Assembly: GCA_945860955.1 (NCBI GenBank)
Contig: CAMATH010000043.1
Location: 1 to 59,244 of the forward strand
DNA from: Planctomicrobium piriforme
GTDB taxonomy: Bacteria; Planctomycetota; Planctomycetia; Planctomycetales; Planctomycetaceae
Reading direction: 5' to 3'
Length of the DNA stretch: 59,244 nt
Part shown: in pieces, positions 36,071 through 44,621 of the stretch
Numbering within the stretch: position 1 is the stretch's first letter
Layout of the letters: every line of letters begins with the position of its first letter
Notes under the pieces: model-generated
Databases searched by the model: none
What the model saw: the letters and a program-made list of their open reading frames with translations, nothing else
Told to the model about the DNA's origin: nothing
Program-made: the position numbers and the translations under genes

Positions 36071-36089
36071 ATCGATGGGATTGACATTC

Positions 36090-36470
36090 TCCCCAGTTCG
36101 CCAGCCAGTTGACCGCCTGTGTCAACAGGATCGCCGATTTTCAGAACAAATACGCCTACGACTCCCTCTCCCGCATCACACAGATCACGCAGCAGAGCCA
36201 GGCTGCGGGGAACATTGTCACTGCCAAGCGGGTCGATTTTACGTACTCCGGCGTCGGGTAGTACACCAGCGTCACGCGTTCCGCCGACTTGGCCGGCACG
36301 CAGTTCGTCGCCACCAGCAGTTGCGGCTACAACGACGGCGGCGGCCGAATCACCAGCCTCGCGCTCGCCAAGGGGACCGCCAGCTCCAGCGACCACGGGA
36401 ACAGCATCATCTGGTCCCGTGGTCAAGCCGCCTGCGCCCGGTACTCGAACACGCTTCCCTATTCTGCCCA
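36090..36470 (+). pseudogene. Rhs/YD-repeat gene remnant
   Basis: In one frame the DNA reads QLTACVNRIADFQNKYAYDS then LSRITQITQQ and KRVDFTYSGVG, the typical YD-repeat spacing YAYD...R.T.IT and DFTY.GVG. At 36259 a TAG stop stands where Gln is usual (GVGQYTS), after which the same frame continues YTSVTRSADLAGTQFVATSS and GRITSL. Further on (RGQAACARYSNTL) it has drifted. No start codon or full repeat is left. It is therefore the dead interior of a polymorphic-toxin or cell-surface Rhs gene. Confidence 0.8.
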
Positions 36471-36799
36471 CAATTCCAGCAGCGGGATCCGGCTCGTCCG
36501 CGCCGCCGGGGTGGAGCAGTTGCGTTTGAGCGAACGGACTGGACAGACCGGTCCCGATTTTTCAAATCGGGCGTCGAATGTCGTGGGCGTTCGGTTGAAA
36601 CCGCTTGGCACACGGGGGGGGCGGTGACAAGTGAGTACCCGTTTACTACGCTGATCCTTGTGGCGAATCACGGCCTGCGTGTCCGACTGCAATGAATCGG
36701 CCGAGAGTCGCATCGGTCCAAATACCAGTTCGGAGACGGATGGCATCTGGAAACACTTTCGGGTAGATCCCGCGGTCACTCTCGTGAAGGAGTCAGTTG

Positions 36800-37075
36800 G
36801 TGCGAAATCTCAAGTTCAGTGCGTTGGTTCTTGGTGTGTTCGGCATCTTGATCTCATTGCCGTTCTTTGGAATTGCGGCTCTCGGTTGCCTCGGAATCCT
36901 CGCCGACATCGGACCCAATGAGAATCTCCAGATTGGCATTCAAGCGTTCTTGTCGGGGCTCTTCCCCTTGATCTGCGGATTGGTGTTGTTTGCCTACGGT
37001 CTCCTGGGGCGTTCCCGGAAAAACCGGGGTGCAGACGCTGAACCAGATGCGGCAGCGGACCGCCGGGAAATGTAG
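36800..37075 (+). CDS. Small two-helix membrane protein
   Basis: 91 residues if GTG 36800 is used; AAGGAG at 36786-36791 supports either this GTG or the TTG at 36797. Two hydrophobic stretches are clear: LKFSALVLGVFGILISLPFF with IAALGCLGILADIG, and FLSGLFPLICGLVLFAYGLLG. The C-terminal tail is charged (RSRKNRGADAEPD). No family recognised. Its place next to the Rhs remnant would fit a membrane immunity protein, but this is a guess. Confidence 0.55.
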   Translation: MRNLKFSALVLGVFGILISLPFFGIAALGCLGILADIGPNENLQIGIQAFLSGLFPLICGLVLFAYGLLGRSRKNRGADAEPDAAADRREM

Positions 37076-37541
37076 ACTTTCTGGAATTCGTAGCCCACAC
37101 AGTCCTTCCCGCCCCTGAGTTGGCGTGTCAGGCAATGGTCTTCCAAGGAATTTGGGATGGGCGCTGCGCGGAAAACGGTTATCGCAGCGACAATAGGGGC
37201 CACCCATTTAACTGGATCGAAATTCAGCCGCAGGTGTTGGACTTGAACTGTGCGCAGTTACGACTCGTAGGTGGCCCAATCGCCCCCTTGCAACGTGAGT
37301 TGCTGGTCGGGCGGTGCGACTGTGCTGTGGTAATCCCCGAATGTGGTTGCCTGTCGTGGTTTCGATCATTCAACTGCCCTGTGGTGGTATCGAACCCGCA
37401 TGACGCGATCGCAATGTTGGCTGCATGTCCCACAATATGCGCTTCGAAGTCAACGAATCGTCAGTTGCTTTTCTCGAGACCTGTGTCGTTACGATTTTCT
37501 CTCCGAGGTATCAAGATAATGTGAGGGTTCTTGAGCGCGAA
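37076..37541. other. Intergenic debris, no intact gene
   Basis: 466 bases before the stop codon of the DUF1501 gene. A minus-strand frame near 37224-37433 reads GFDTTTGQLNDRNHD, loosely like the end motif of Rhs cores (YD..TGL..NR.YDP), so it may be a further, opposite-strand Rhs fragment. Evidence is thin; nothing else recognisable. Confidence 0.35.
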
Positions 37542-38930
37542 TCACGCGATCAGTTCCTGCACCACCCGCCCATGGACATCGGTGAGCCGGAAGTCCCGGC
37601 CGGCGTGGCGAAACGTGAGACGCGTATGGTCGATGCCGAGGAGGTGGAGGATGGTCGCGTGAAAATCGTGGACGTGTACTTTGTTCTCGGCGACGGTGGC
37701 CGCCAGTTCGTCGGTGCTGCCGTAGACCGATCCTCCCTTGACCCCACCCCCGGCGAGCCACGACGAAAAGCAGGCGCTATGGTGGCCGCGTCCTTTTGTG
37801 CCGTCGATGCCGGGAGTCCGTCCGAACTCGGTCGTCCAAACTACGAGCGTGTCATCGAGCATGCCGAGTCGCTTGAGATCGCGGATCAGACCGGCGATCG
37901 GGCGGTCGATCTGTTTGGCGCGGGGACCGTGGTCGGCCATGTCGGCGTGCTGGTCCCAGTTACTGCTGGAACTGCCGTCGACGAGTTCAATGAACCGCAC
38001 GCCTCGTTCCGCCAGCCGCCGCGCGACCAGGCACTGCCAGCCGAAACCGGTTGTATCATCGCGCGACAGTCCATACAGATCGAGTACATTGTCGGGTTCG
38101 CGCGACAGATCGAACACGTCGCGGGCTTCGGTCTGCATATGGAACGCGGTTTCGAACGTGCGGACTCGCGCCGCCAATTCCTGGTTCGCCGGGTGTCTGG
38201 CACCGTGACTGCGGTTGAGCGCGCCCGACAGCCCCAGCTCCAGTTGCTGGACTCGTTCCTGCATGGTGCGGCGGTCGAGATTGGGAATGGGGTCGGGACC
38301 GGGGATGACGCGAACCCCCTGGTGATAGGCCGGCAGGAAATCGTTGGCGTAGACCAGCGTCCCCGCATACGGAAGATGCGGTGCCAGCACCATGAAGGAG
38401 GGCAGATTCTGATTCACCGTTCCCAGTCCATAGCTGACCCAACTTCCCAGACTCGGTCGCGAAAAGAAAAACGAACCGGTATGAATGGCCAGCGTCGCCT
38501 GATAATGCTCGTTGTCATCGGACTTCATCGAGCGAATCAGGCAGACGTCGTCCATCAGTTCGCGCAGATTGGGGAACAGGTCGCTGACCATAGTTCCACA
38601 TTGGCCTCCCGGACGGAATTCCCAGAGAGGCTTCAGCAGCACTCGTTGCTGATTGGAAAGTCCCCCCCCGATCCCGGTGATTTTGCCGTCGGCGGCGAAG
38701 AGCTGTGGCTTGTGGTCGAATGTGTCCATGTGAGACACGCCGCCGGTGGAAAACAGGAAGATGACCCGTTTGGCGCGCGGGGGGAAATGTGGTGGACGGG
38801 GAGCGAGCGGGTCGTCTTTCATCGACGGTCCGTCGCTCTCGGCGAGAAGTTGCGAGACGATACCGGGCATCAAGAGCGAACCGCCGACGAGGCTTTGGAG
38901 TACGGTACGGCGTGGCAGAAGTGGATTCAT
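37542..38930 (-). CDS. DUF1501 secreted protein (sulfatase-like fold)
   Basis: 462 residues from ATG 38930. A twin-arginine-like leader (LLPRRTVLQSLVGGSLLMPG) starts the protein, which then shows the DUF1501 core: VIFLFSTGGVSHMDTFDHKP, the GFGWQCLVARRLAERGVRFIE segment, VVWTTEFGRTP, and the C-terminal DFHATILHLLGIDH. DUF1501 has an alkaline-phosphatase/sulfatase-type fold; Asp and His residues that could bind metal are kept (MDTFDHK, GRGHHS). It lies 63 bases downstream of a PSD1 gene on the same strand, the usual partner, and the two are likely exported together. Confidence 0.93.
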   Translation of the reverse strand: MNPLLPRRTVLQSLVGGSLLMPGIVSQLLAESDGPSMKDDPLAPRPPHFPPRAKRVIFLFSTGGVSHMDTFDHKPQLFAADGKITGIGGGLSNQQRVLLKPLWEFRPGGQCGTMVSDLFPNLRELMDDVCLIRSMKSDDNEHYQATLAIHTGSFFFSRPSLGSWVSYGLGTVNQNLPSFMVLAPHLPYAGTLVYANDFLPAYHQGVRVIPGPDPIPNLDRRTMQERVQQLELGLSGALNRSHGARHPANQELAARVRTFETAFHMQTEARDVFDLSREPDNVLDLYGLSRDDTTGFGWQCLVARRLAERGVRFIELVDGSSSSNWDQHADMADHGPRAKQIDRPIAGLIRDLKRLGMLDDTLVVWTTEFGRTPGIDGTKGRGHHSACFSSWLAGGGVKGGSVYGSTDELAATVAENKVHVHDFHATILHLLGIDHTRLTFRHAGRDFRLTDVHGRVVQELIA

Positions 38931-38959
38931 GATGGGTGGCACGGATGAAGAGTGGATTT

Positions 38960-38988
38960 CTCGTTACCAGGCGGAGCCTGGTAACGAG
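38960..38988. repeat. Perfect palindrome between PSD1 and DUF1501 genes
   Basis: CTCGTTACCAGGC, loop GGA, GCCTGGTAACGAG: a 13-bp perfect stem in the 63-base gap between the two genes. Hairpins with this core (GTTACCAGGC...GCCTGGTAAC) occur as dispersed repeats in several planctomycetes. Transcribed from either strand it would fold; it may stabilise or attenuate the mRNA. Confidence 0.8.
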
Positions 38989-38993
38989 GGGTT

Positions 38994-41897
38994 TCAGTCG
39001 ACGTACACAAACTCGTTCGTGCGCAGCAAAGCCCGCACAAACGCCTGCCAGGCCTGGGATTCCCGGTCGGATTCCGAAACACCGCCAGCAGCCAGTTCGA
39101 CGGCCACCGACGAAATCAGATCGAGCGCCGCGGCCCGTTCGTCGGCCTCGGCCGGTCGACCAAGCGCCAGTCGAAATGCTCGGTCGACCCGTTCCGCCAG
39201 CTCGGTTCGTTCGCGCAGTAATCGCTCGGCGAATCGCCGCGACTGTTCATGCACCAGCGAATCGTTCAACAGAAACAGCGCCTGTAGCGGCGTGGTACTC
39301 GTCAGCCGCTGGGGCGTGCTGGCGGCCGGATCGGCTCCGTCGAAGATCGCCAGGTACGGGTGTCGCTGAATCCGCTGCGTCATCAGATAGACACTACGGC
39401 GATTGGTCTCATAGACCGCCTTGAACGGGTTGTGCTGCGTGAACTTCCATTCCGTCTGGGGTGGGAACGGATGGGGACCGCCAGGTGTGGGATCGAGATT
39501 CTGTCCCAGCACCAGGAGCGTGTCGCGAATCGCCTCGGCGTCGAGACGTCGCTGCGGAAAGCGGGAATACAGTTCGTTTGTGGGATCGAGATCGAGTCCG
39601 ACGGCGCTCGGTTCGCCCGAGATTCTCCACATTCGAGACAGCAGGATCCGGCGATGCAGCGACTTCAGCGACCAGCCCGAATCGATGAATTCGCGGGCCA
39701 GCCAGTCGAGGAGTTCCGGATGGGTTGGAGGCTTTCCCTGACGTCCGAAATCGTTGGGGGTCGGAACCAGTCCGCGGCCGAAGTGGTAATTCCAGACGCG
39801 ATTCACAATCACGCGCGGCGTCAGCGGGTTGTGGGGATCGACGATCCAATCGGCCAGTTGCAAGCGTCCGCTGGTCGTATCGGTCGCAGGCAACTCGCGT
39901 CCACCCAAAACGGTCAGAAACCGGCGGTGGACGCTGGGGCCTGGTTTGTTCGGATCTCCCTTCTGCTGAACACGCACGTCTTCGATTGTCTTGCCCTCGG
40001 CCACCGCATAGGCCAGCTCGAAGGGGAGCGGTGCCTTCGAGTGGAGTTCAGCCGCTTTGCGCGCGTCGGCCACACGCTTGTCGAGTTCTTTGCGGAGATC
40101 CCCATCGGTTTGATCGCGTTCTTTTTCCAGCCGACGAACCGCGGCGTCGAGTTCGCTTTGCTTCGACTTGCGATCCGCGAGAATGGCGTCCGCTTCCGAT
40201 TGTGGAATCAACGGCACCAGATCGCGCTGCTTTTGTTCGAGTTCGATCCCGGGCCAGGGATAGCGGGTACTATGGAAGACCCCATACAGGGCGTAGTAAT
40301 CCTGGGTTGTGAGCGGGTCGAACTTGTGGTCGTGGCAGCGGGCGCAGTTGATTGTCAGTCCCAGAAACGCCCGCCCCAGATTGTCGAGCGTGTCTTCAAT
40401 CGTGAGATGCCGCGGGTAATCGTCGACGCGCGAACCAAACCGCCGGGCGTTTGCGATGTAACCCGTGGCGATCAGTTGCTGGTGCCGTTGTTCAATCGAA
40501 TTCGCGGGCAGCAAATCTCCCGCCAGTTGCTGACGTACGAACTGGTCGTAGGGGAGATCGCGATTGAACGCGTCGATCACCCAGTTGCAATACCGATACA
40601 TCTGGGGGATCGGAAAATCAGAATTGTCGCCCGCCGTGTCGGAATATCGCACGACATCGAGCCAATAGCGTCCCCAGCGTTCGCCATACTGTGGTGAGTC
40701 GAGCAGCCGGTCGACGACTCGATCGAAAGCTTTCGGCTGGTCGTCAGCGAGGAACGAATCAATTTCCTCCGGAGTCGGCGGCAGACCGATCAGATCGAAG
40801 GTCGCGCGACGAATCAGAGTCGTCCGGTCGGCGTCTGCGGCGGGAGGAATCCTCCGTTCTTCCAGACGGGCCAGAAGAAATCGATCAATCTCATTGGCGG
40901 ACCAGTTTGTGGCGGCGATGGTGGGGGGATCCGCCACTGCCAACGGACGGAACGACCAGAAGTCGCGGGCCTTCGTCCAGTCGATCGCGTATTTTGACGT
41001 CGCCTGTGCCACCGTATCCTCAGTTCGCGGATCGGGCGCTCCTTGCCGAACCCAGGTTTCGAGATCGGCGATTTCCTGATCCGTCAGCTTCTTCTCGGGG
41101 GGCATCTTCAAGCTGGAGTCGGCATGCCGAACGGCGACGAGCAGCAAGCTCGAGTCGGGATCGCCGGGCACGATCGGGGGTTCGGAATCGCCCCCCTTAC
41201 GGACTCCCGCGCGGGAATCGAGCAGCAACCCCCCGCCGATCTTTTTCGAATCGACGCTGTGGCATTCGTAGCAGTGCTGACTCAACAGTGGACGGATGCG
41301 GTTCTCGAAAAACGTCAATTGGTCACTGGTCGGCTCGTCGACGAATGCTGTCGCTGCCAGTTCAGGTATCGGACCCTCCCCGCTCCAAATCTCCAGTCCC
41401 GAAAAATTGGCGTCCCCACCCCGGGCCGAGAGGCGAATCGAACCGTCCGCGATGGTTACTTTCCAGGGGCCGAGCTTCTGCCACTCACCGGGGCCGCCAC
41501 TGTGATGCTCGGCGACGACCACCTCGCCGTTCAGGCGGATTTCGAACTGGGTCGACTGATTGTCTTCCCAGACATACGCGAAGACCTGGTAGACCCCGGC
41601 GGGAACGTTGGAGATGTCGAGAGTCAGATCGCGCCCCCAACGGCTGCTGCGGATCATCTGAGCCCGCTGGCGATCGGTTGGGGGTTTCAACACGACGGTC
41701 GTGTTCTCGAACGCTCTTCCGTTCGATTGAAAGTGAGGAGCGTCCTTCCCTTCCCATTTGTGGCCGTCGATAACCAGGGACGGCCCGTTGAGATTGAGGC
41801 CGCGAAAAAACTCAGCCGGCTCGGCCGCGCGGATCACTCCAGAAAACAGCAACAGACTGGCACCGACAGCCAGTGTGCAGACAGCACAACGTGACAT
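38994..41897 (-). CDS. PSCyt1/DUF1549/DUF1553 protein with N-terminal carbohydrate-binding-like domain
   Basis: 967 residues from ATG 41897. Signal peptide (CAVCTLAVGASLLLFSGVIRA). Residues about 28-180 look like a malectin/CBM-type beta-sandwich (GLNLNGPSLVIDGHKWEG, AGVYQVFAYVWEDN). The PSCyt1 cytochrome-like domain has HCYECH (Cys209, Cys212, His213). DUF1549 follows (LIGLPPTPEEIDSFL, QYGERWGRYWLDVVRYSD, and CARCHDHKFD), then a helical Lys/Glu-rich stretch (predicted coiled coil) and DUF1553 to the C-terminus (NPLTPRVIVNRVWNYHFGRG, YLMTQRIQRHPYLAIFDGAD). DUF1501 is encoded directly downstream. The sugar-binding-like N-terminus suggests polysaccharide handling at the cell surface. Confidence 0.93.
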   Translation of the reverse strand: MSRCAVCTLAVGASLLLFSGVIRAAEPAEFFRGLNLNGPSLVIDGHKWEGKDAPHFQSNGRAFENTTVVLKPPTDRQRAQMIRSSRWGRDLTLDISNVPAGVYQVFAYVWEDNQSTQFEIRLNGEVVVAEHHSGGPGEWQKLGPWKVTIADGSIRLSARGGDANFSGLEIWSGEGPIPELAATAFVDEPTSDQLTFFENRIRPLLSQHCYECHSVDSKKIGGGLLLDSRAGVRKGGDSEPPIVPGDPDSSLLLVAVRHADSSLKMPPEKKLTDQEIADLETWVRQGAPDPRTEDTVAQATSKYAIDWTKARDFWSFRPLAVADPPTIAATNWSANEIDRFLLARLEERRIPPAADADRTTLIRRATFDLIGLPPTPEEIDSFLADDQPKAFDRVVDRLLDSPQYGERWGRYWLDVVRYSDTAGDNSDFPIPQMYRYCNWVIDAFNRDLPYDQFVRQQLAGDLLPANSIEQRHQQLIATGYIANARRFGSRVDDYPRHLTIEDTLDNLGRAFLGLTINCARCHDHKFDPLTTQDYYALYGVFHSTRYPWPGIELEQKQRDLVPLIPQSEADAILADRKSKQSELDAAVRRLEKERDQTDGDLRKELDKRVADARKAAELHSKAPLPFELAYAVAEGKTIEDVRVQQKGDPNKPGPSVHRRFLTVLGGRELPATDTTSGRLQLADWIVDPHNPLTPRVIVNRVWNYHFGRGLVPTPNDFGRQGKPPTHPELLDWLAREFIDSGWSLKSLHRRILLSRMWRISGEPSAVGLDLDPTNELYSRFPQRRLDAEAIRDTLLVLGQNLDPTPGGPHPFPPQTEWKFTQHNPFKAVYETNRRSVYLMTQRIQRHPYLAIFDGADPAASTPQRLTSTTPLQALFLLNDSLVHEQSRRFAERLLRERTELAERVDRAFRLALGRPAEADERAAALDLISSVAVELAAGGVSESDRESQAWQAFVRALLRTNEFVYVD

Positions 41898-41944
41898 GAG
41901 CGCTGGCACGCAATGACTCCTGGAACAGGGATTCACACCGACGC

Positions 41945-42160
41945 TCAATTGTCTTCAAATGGATCGTCCAAGACCATATCGAACCGCAGATAAAGTTGCG
42001 AATGTTCGGCGTCCCACCGATGATCGGACGGAACGACGTCACCACGGAAGTGTTGCATCACCGTGCCGGATGATCAGGCACCTGTCTGGCCGTTTTGAAC
42101 TCATTGATACGAAACCCCATGGCGTCCCCCACGTTGACCACGCCGCGCAAACTCCAGATG
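41945..42160 (-). other. Two overlapping mini-ORFs or remnant of an older gene
   Basis: On the minus strand a 20-codon frame starting near 42121 (MGFRINEFKTARQVPDHPAR, GGGGGA upstream) stops with TGA, and a 37-codon frame starts in the same TGATG at 42058 (MQHFRGDVVPSDHRWDAEH... ending DDPFEDN). The second reads like a genuine acidic protein C-terminus. They could be coupled small genes, or the end of a gene broken by a frameshift upstream of the PSD1 gene at 41897. I cannot decide; no homologue recognised. Confidence 0.3.
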
Positions 42161-42236
42161 ATTTCACGGGTCTCTTGGCCACTCCCTGCGGCAATGCGGG
42201 CGAATGGCCCCGTCCAATTCTCGACCGCCCCGAAAA

Positions 42237-43133
42237 ATGAGCCTGACCCAGCGTGGTTCCACCGGACTGATTGGCATTGGCCTGATGGGACAGGTGATCG
42301 CCGGTCGTTTGCTCGATGCCGGATGGGAAGTCGTGGGGTGGGATGTCGCACCGCCGCAGAATGACGCCCTTCGCAGGCTGGGGGGGATGGTCGCCCGGGA
42401 TGCTTGTGACGTTCTCATCCGCTGCGAGCGGATCATCCTCAGCCTGCCGACGCATGAATCGGTCGCGCATGTTGTTGACGAAACATCAACGGCGCAGCGT
42501 GCCGGGCAGATTCTGATCGACACCTCAACCGGCGATCCCGCCGCCGCCGTCGTATTGGGTGAGTCTCTGGCGACCCGCGACATCGAGTATCTCGACGCCA
42601 CGGTTTCCGGTAGCAGCGCGCAATTGCGGGAGCGCAAGGCGGTGTTTCTCGTGGGGGCGACTCGTGCCGGCTTCGCCGCCTGTCGGGATTTGCTCGAGGC
42701 CCTGGCGGACAAGGTGTATCACACCGGCCCGGTCGGGACGGGAGCGCGAATGAAACTGGTGACCAACCTGGTGCTGGGTTTGAACCGGGCCGCGCTCGCC
42801 GAAGGACTCTGTTTCGCCCGGACTCTCGGACTCGATCTCAATCAAGCACTGCAGATGTTACGCGAAAGCATGGCGTATTCGCGGATCATGGACACCAAGG
42901 GTGAAAAGATGCTGCGGGGCGATTTCACCCCACAGGCGCGGCTGTCACAGCACCTGAAAGATGTGCGGCTGATGCTGCGGGCGGCGGAATCGTCGCAAAC
43001 GGCTCTCCCACTCACCGAAACACACCGCCAACTGCTGGAACGGGCTGAGTCGCTCGGTCTGGGCGAACTGGACAATAGCGCGATCATTCAGGCGATCGCC
43101 GAATTCTCTGCCACCCACGAATCGGAACCATGA
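42237..43133 (+). CDS. 3-hydroxyisobutyrate dehydrogenase-family oxidoreductase
   Basis: 298 residues from ATG 42237. NAD(P)-dependent beta-hydroxyacid dehydrogenase. The Rossmann motif GLIGIGLMGQVIAGRLLDAG is at the N-terminus, followed by the substrate region DATVSGSSAQLRERKAVFLVG. The family's catalytic Lys lies in GARMKLVTNLVLGLNRAALAEG. Such enzymes reduce or oxidise 3-hydroxyisobutyrate, tartronate semialdehyde, succinic semialdehyde or related acids. Its stop overlaps the next start (ATGA), so it is translationally coupled to the GH32/43-like protein at 43130. Confidence 0.9.
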   Translation: MSLTQRGSTGLIGIGLMGQVIAGRLLDAGWEVVGWDVAPPQNDALRRLGGMVARDACDVLIRCERIILSLPTHESVAHVVDETSTAQRAGQILIDTSTGDPAAAVVLGESLATRDIEYLDATVSGSSAQLRERKAVFLVGATRAGFAACRDLLEALADKVYHTGPVGTGARMKLVTNLVLGLNRAALAEGLCFARTLGLDLNQALQMLRESMAYSRIMDTKGEKMLRGDFTPQARLSQHLKDVRLMLRAAESSQTALPLTETHRQLLERAESLGLGELDNSAIIQAIAEFSATHESEP

Positions 43134-44614
43134 CACCACGCTTTGGCCACCAAGTGCTCCCGCTGCTGCTCATGATGCTGATTGCGTTTGTCTCCGTGCC
43201 TGCGACAGCGGCGGAGAGTGCCCCGCAGCGGATTGGCGATCAACCCGTTCTGTTTGTCGATTCTTCGTTGATCGCGAAATCAACAGGCGTCTCGCTCAAA
43301 CTCCATCCGCCGCGCAAGACCGGCGAACGTCTGTTGACCGCGGAACATCCCTGGGAGAGCGCGACGCTGAACTGGTTCACCGTTTTGCGCGATGGGGAAC
43401 GCTTTCGAATGTGGTACGAGTGTTACGACGTCGATGGGTGGCCCACGACCGACGACACGTCGTTCTGCTACGCCGAGTCACAGGATGGCATTCATTGGAC
43501 CAAACCCGAATTGGGATTGCACAACTACAAAGGAAGTTCTGCGAACAACATTCTGTTCCGTCAAGTGGGAGAGGGAAAACACCGGTCCCGGGTGCATGGA
43601 CACGGTGTATTCATCGATCCCACCGCTCCTCTCGACTCGCGGTACAAATGCGTATCCCAAGGGATGTTCCAGGGGATCGGCGATCGTCCGTATTACATCG
43701 CGGGAATGACCTCTCCAGACGGTTTGCGCTGGACCCGACAGGCCACCCCCATTTGCCCGGTGTTCGCCGACAGCCAGTACTCGGCATTCTGGGACGAGTC
43801 GTTGAAGCAGTATGTCCTGTACGGGCGGGTCGGCGGACGGGGCCGGGCGATCGGCCGATCCACCAGTGACCGATTCGACACGTTTCCACCGCTGAAACTC
43901 GTGTTCGAAAACTCCGACGACAATCCCCCCCGCAGCGACTGGTACAACCCGGCTTGTTCACAATACCCCCGGCAGAAGAGTCTCTATGTGATGTTGCCCA
44001 GTCAATTTCGCCATCAACCCGACACGCTCGACATTCATCTGGCGGTTAGTCGCGATGGCGTGAAATGGACCACCCCCGATCGCTCGACCCCGTTCATTCC
44101 CCTGGGCCGTCCCGAAGACTTCGACGGCGGATCACTCTACGCCGCCAATGGGATTGTGGAGTTCGGGGATGAACTGTGGTTCTACTTCAGCGGTGCGAAA
44201 CTGAAACACGAAGAGACCACCATCGAGAAGCTCGCCAAACCGGAAAACCGCCGGGTCTTCAGCCGGGCTGTCGCGAAAAAGGATCGGCTGGTCTCACTCC
44301 ACTCCGACGAATCATCCGGAGAAAAGCCGGGCACATTGCAGACCATCCCGATTCTTTTCGAGGGAAATCAGCTTCATCTCAACGCGGCAACACGTGCCGG
44401 CGGCGTAGTGCGCGTCGCCCTCCTGGATAAACTGGGGAAAGTGATTCCCGGTCGCGGATTGGACGATTGCATTCCGTTCGAAGGGGATCAGGCCAGCCAT
44501 CGGGTCGCATGGAAGACTGGCTTCGACCTGGCTGACTGGGCCTCGAAGCCGGTTAGCCTGCGGTTGGAACTGGTGAATGCGGACGTCTATTCCGTCCGGT
44601 TCCTGAAACCCTGA
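43130..44614 (+). CDS. Secreted GH32/43-like five-bladed beta-propeller protein
   Basis: 494 residues, signal peptide (LLLMMLIAFVSVPATAAE, about 11-28). The mature protein has the repeated blades of the GH32/GH43/GH117-like propeller: FRMWYECYD, FCYAESQDGIHWTKPELGL, YYIAGMTSPDGLRWTR, DIHLAVSRDGVKWTTPDR, DELWFYFSGAK. The SxDGxxWxxP pattern occurs four times. Catalytic residues cannot be assigned from sequence alone, so hydrolysis of a glycan is likely but unproven. The C-terminal half has a small beta-sandwich. The overlap with the preceding dehydrogenase (ATGA) suggests a two-gene sugar-use operon. Confidence 0.86.
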   Translation: MTPRFGHQVLPLLLMMLIAFVSVPATAAESAPQRIGDQPVLFVDSSLIAKSTGVSLKLHPPRKTGERLLTAEHPWESATLNWFTVLRDGERFRMWYECYDVDGWPTTDDTSFCYAESQDGIHWTKPELGLHNYKGSSANNILFRQVGEGKHRSRVHGHGVFIDPTAPLDSRYKCVSQGMFQGIGDRPYYIAGMTSPDGLRWTRQATPICPVFADSQYSAFWDESLKQYVLYGRVGGRGRAIGRSTSDRFDTFPPLKLVFENSDDNPPRSDWYNPACSQYPRQKSLYVMLPSQFRHQPDTLDIHLAVSRDGVKWTTPDRSTPFIPLGRPEDFDGGSLYAANGIVEFGDELWFYFSGAKLKHEETTIEKLAKPENRRVFSRAVAKKDRLVSLHSDESSGEKPGTLQTIPILFEGNQLHLNAATRAGGVVRVALLDKLGKVIPGRGLDDCIPFEGDQASHRVAWKTGFDLADWASKPVSLRLELVNADVYSVRFLKP

Positions 44615-44621
44615 TTCGCGA

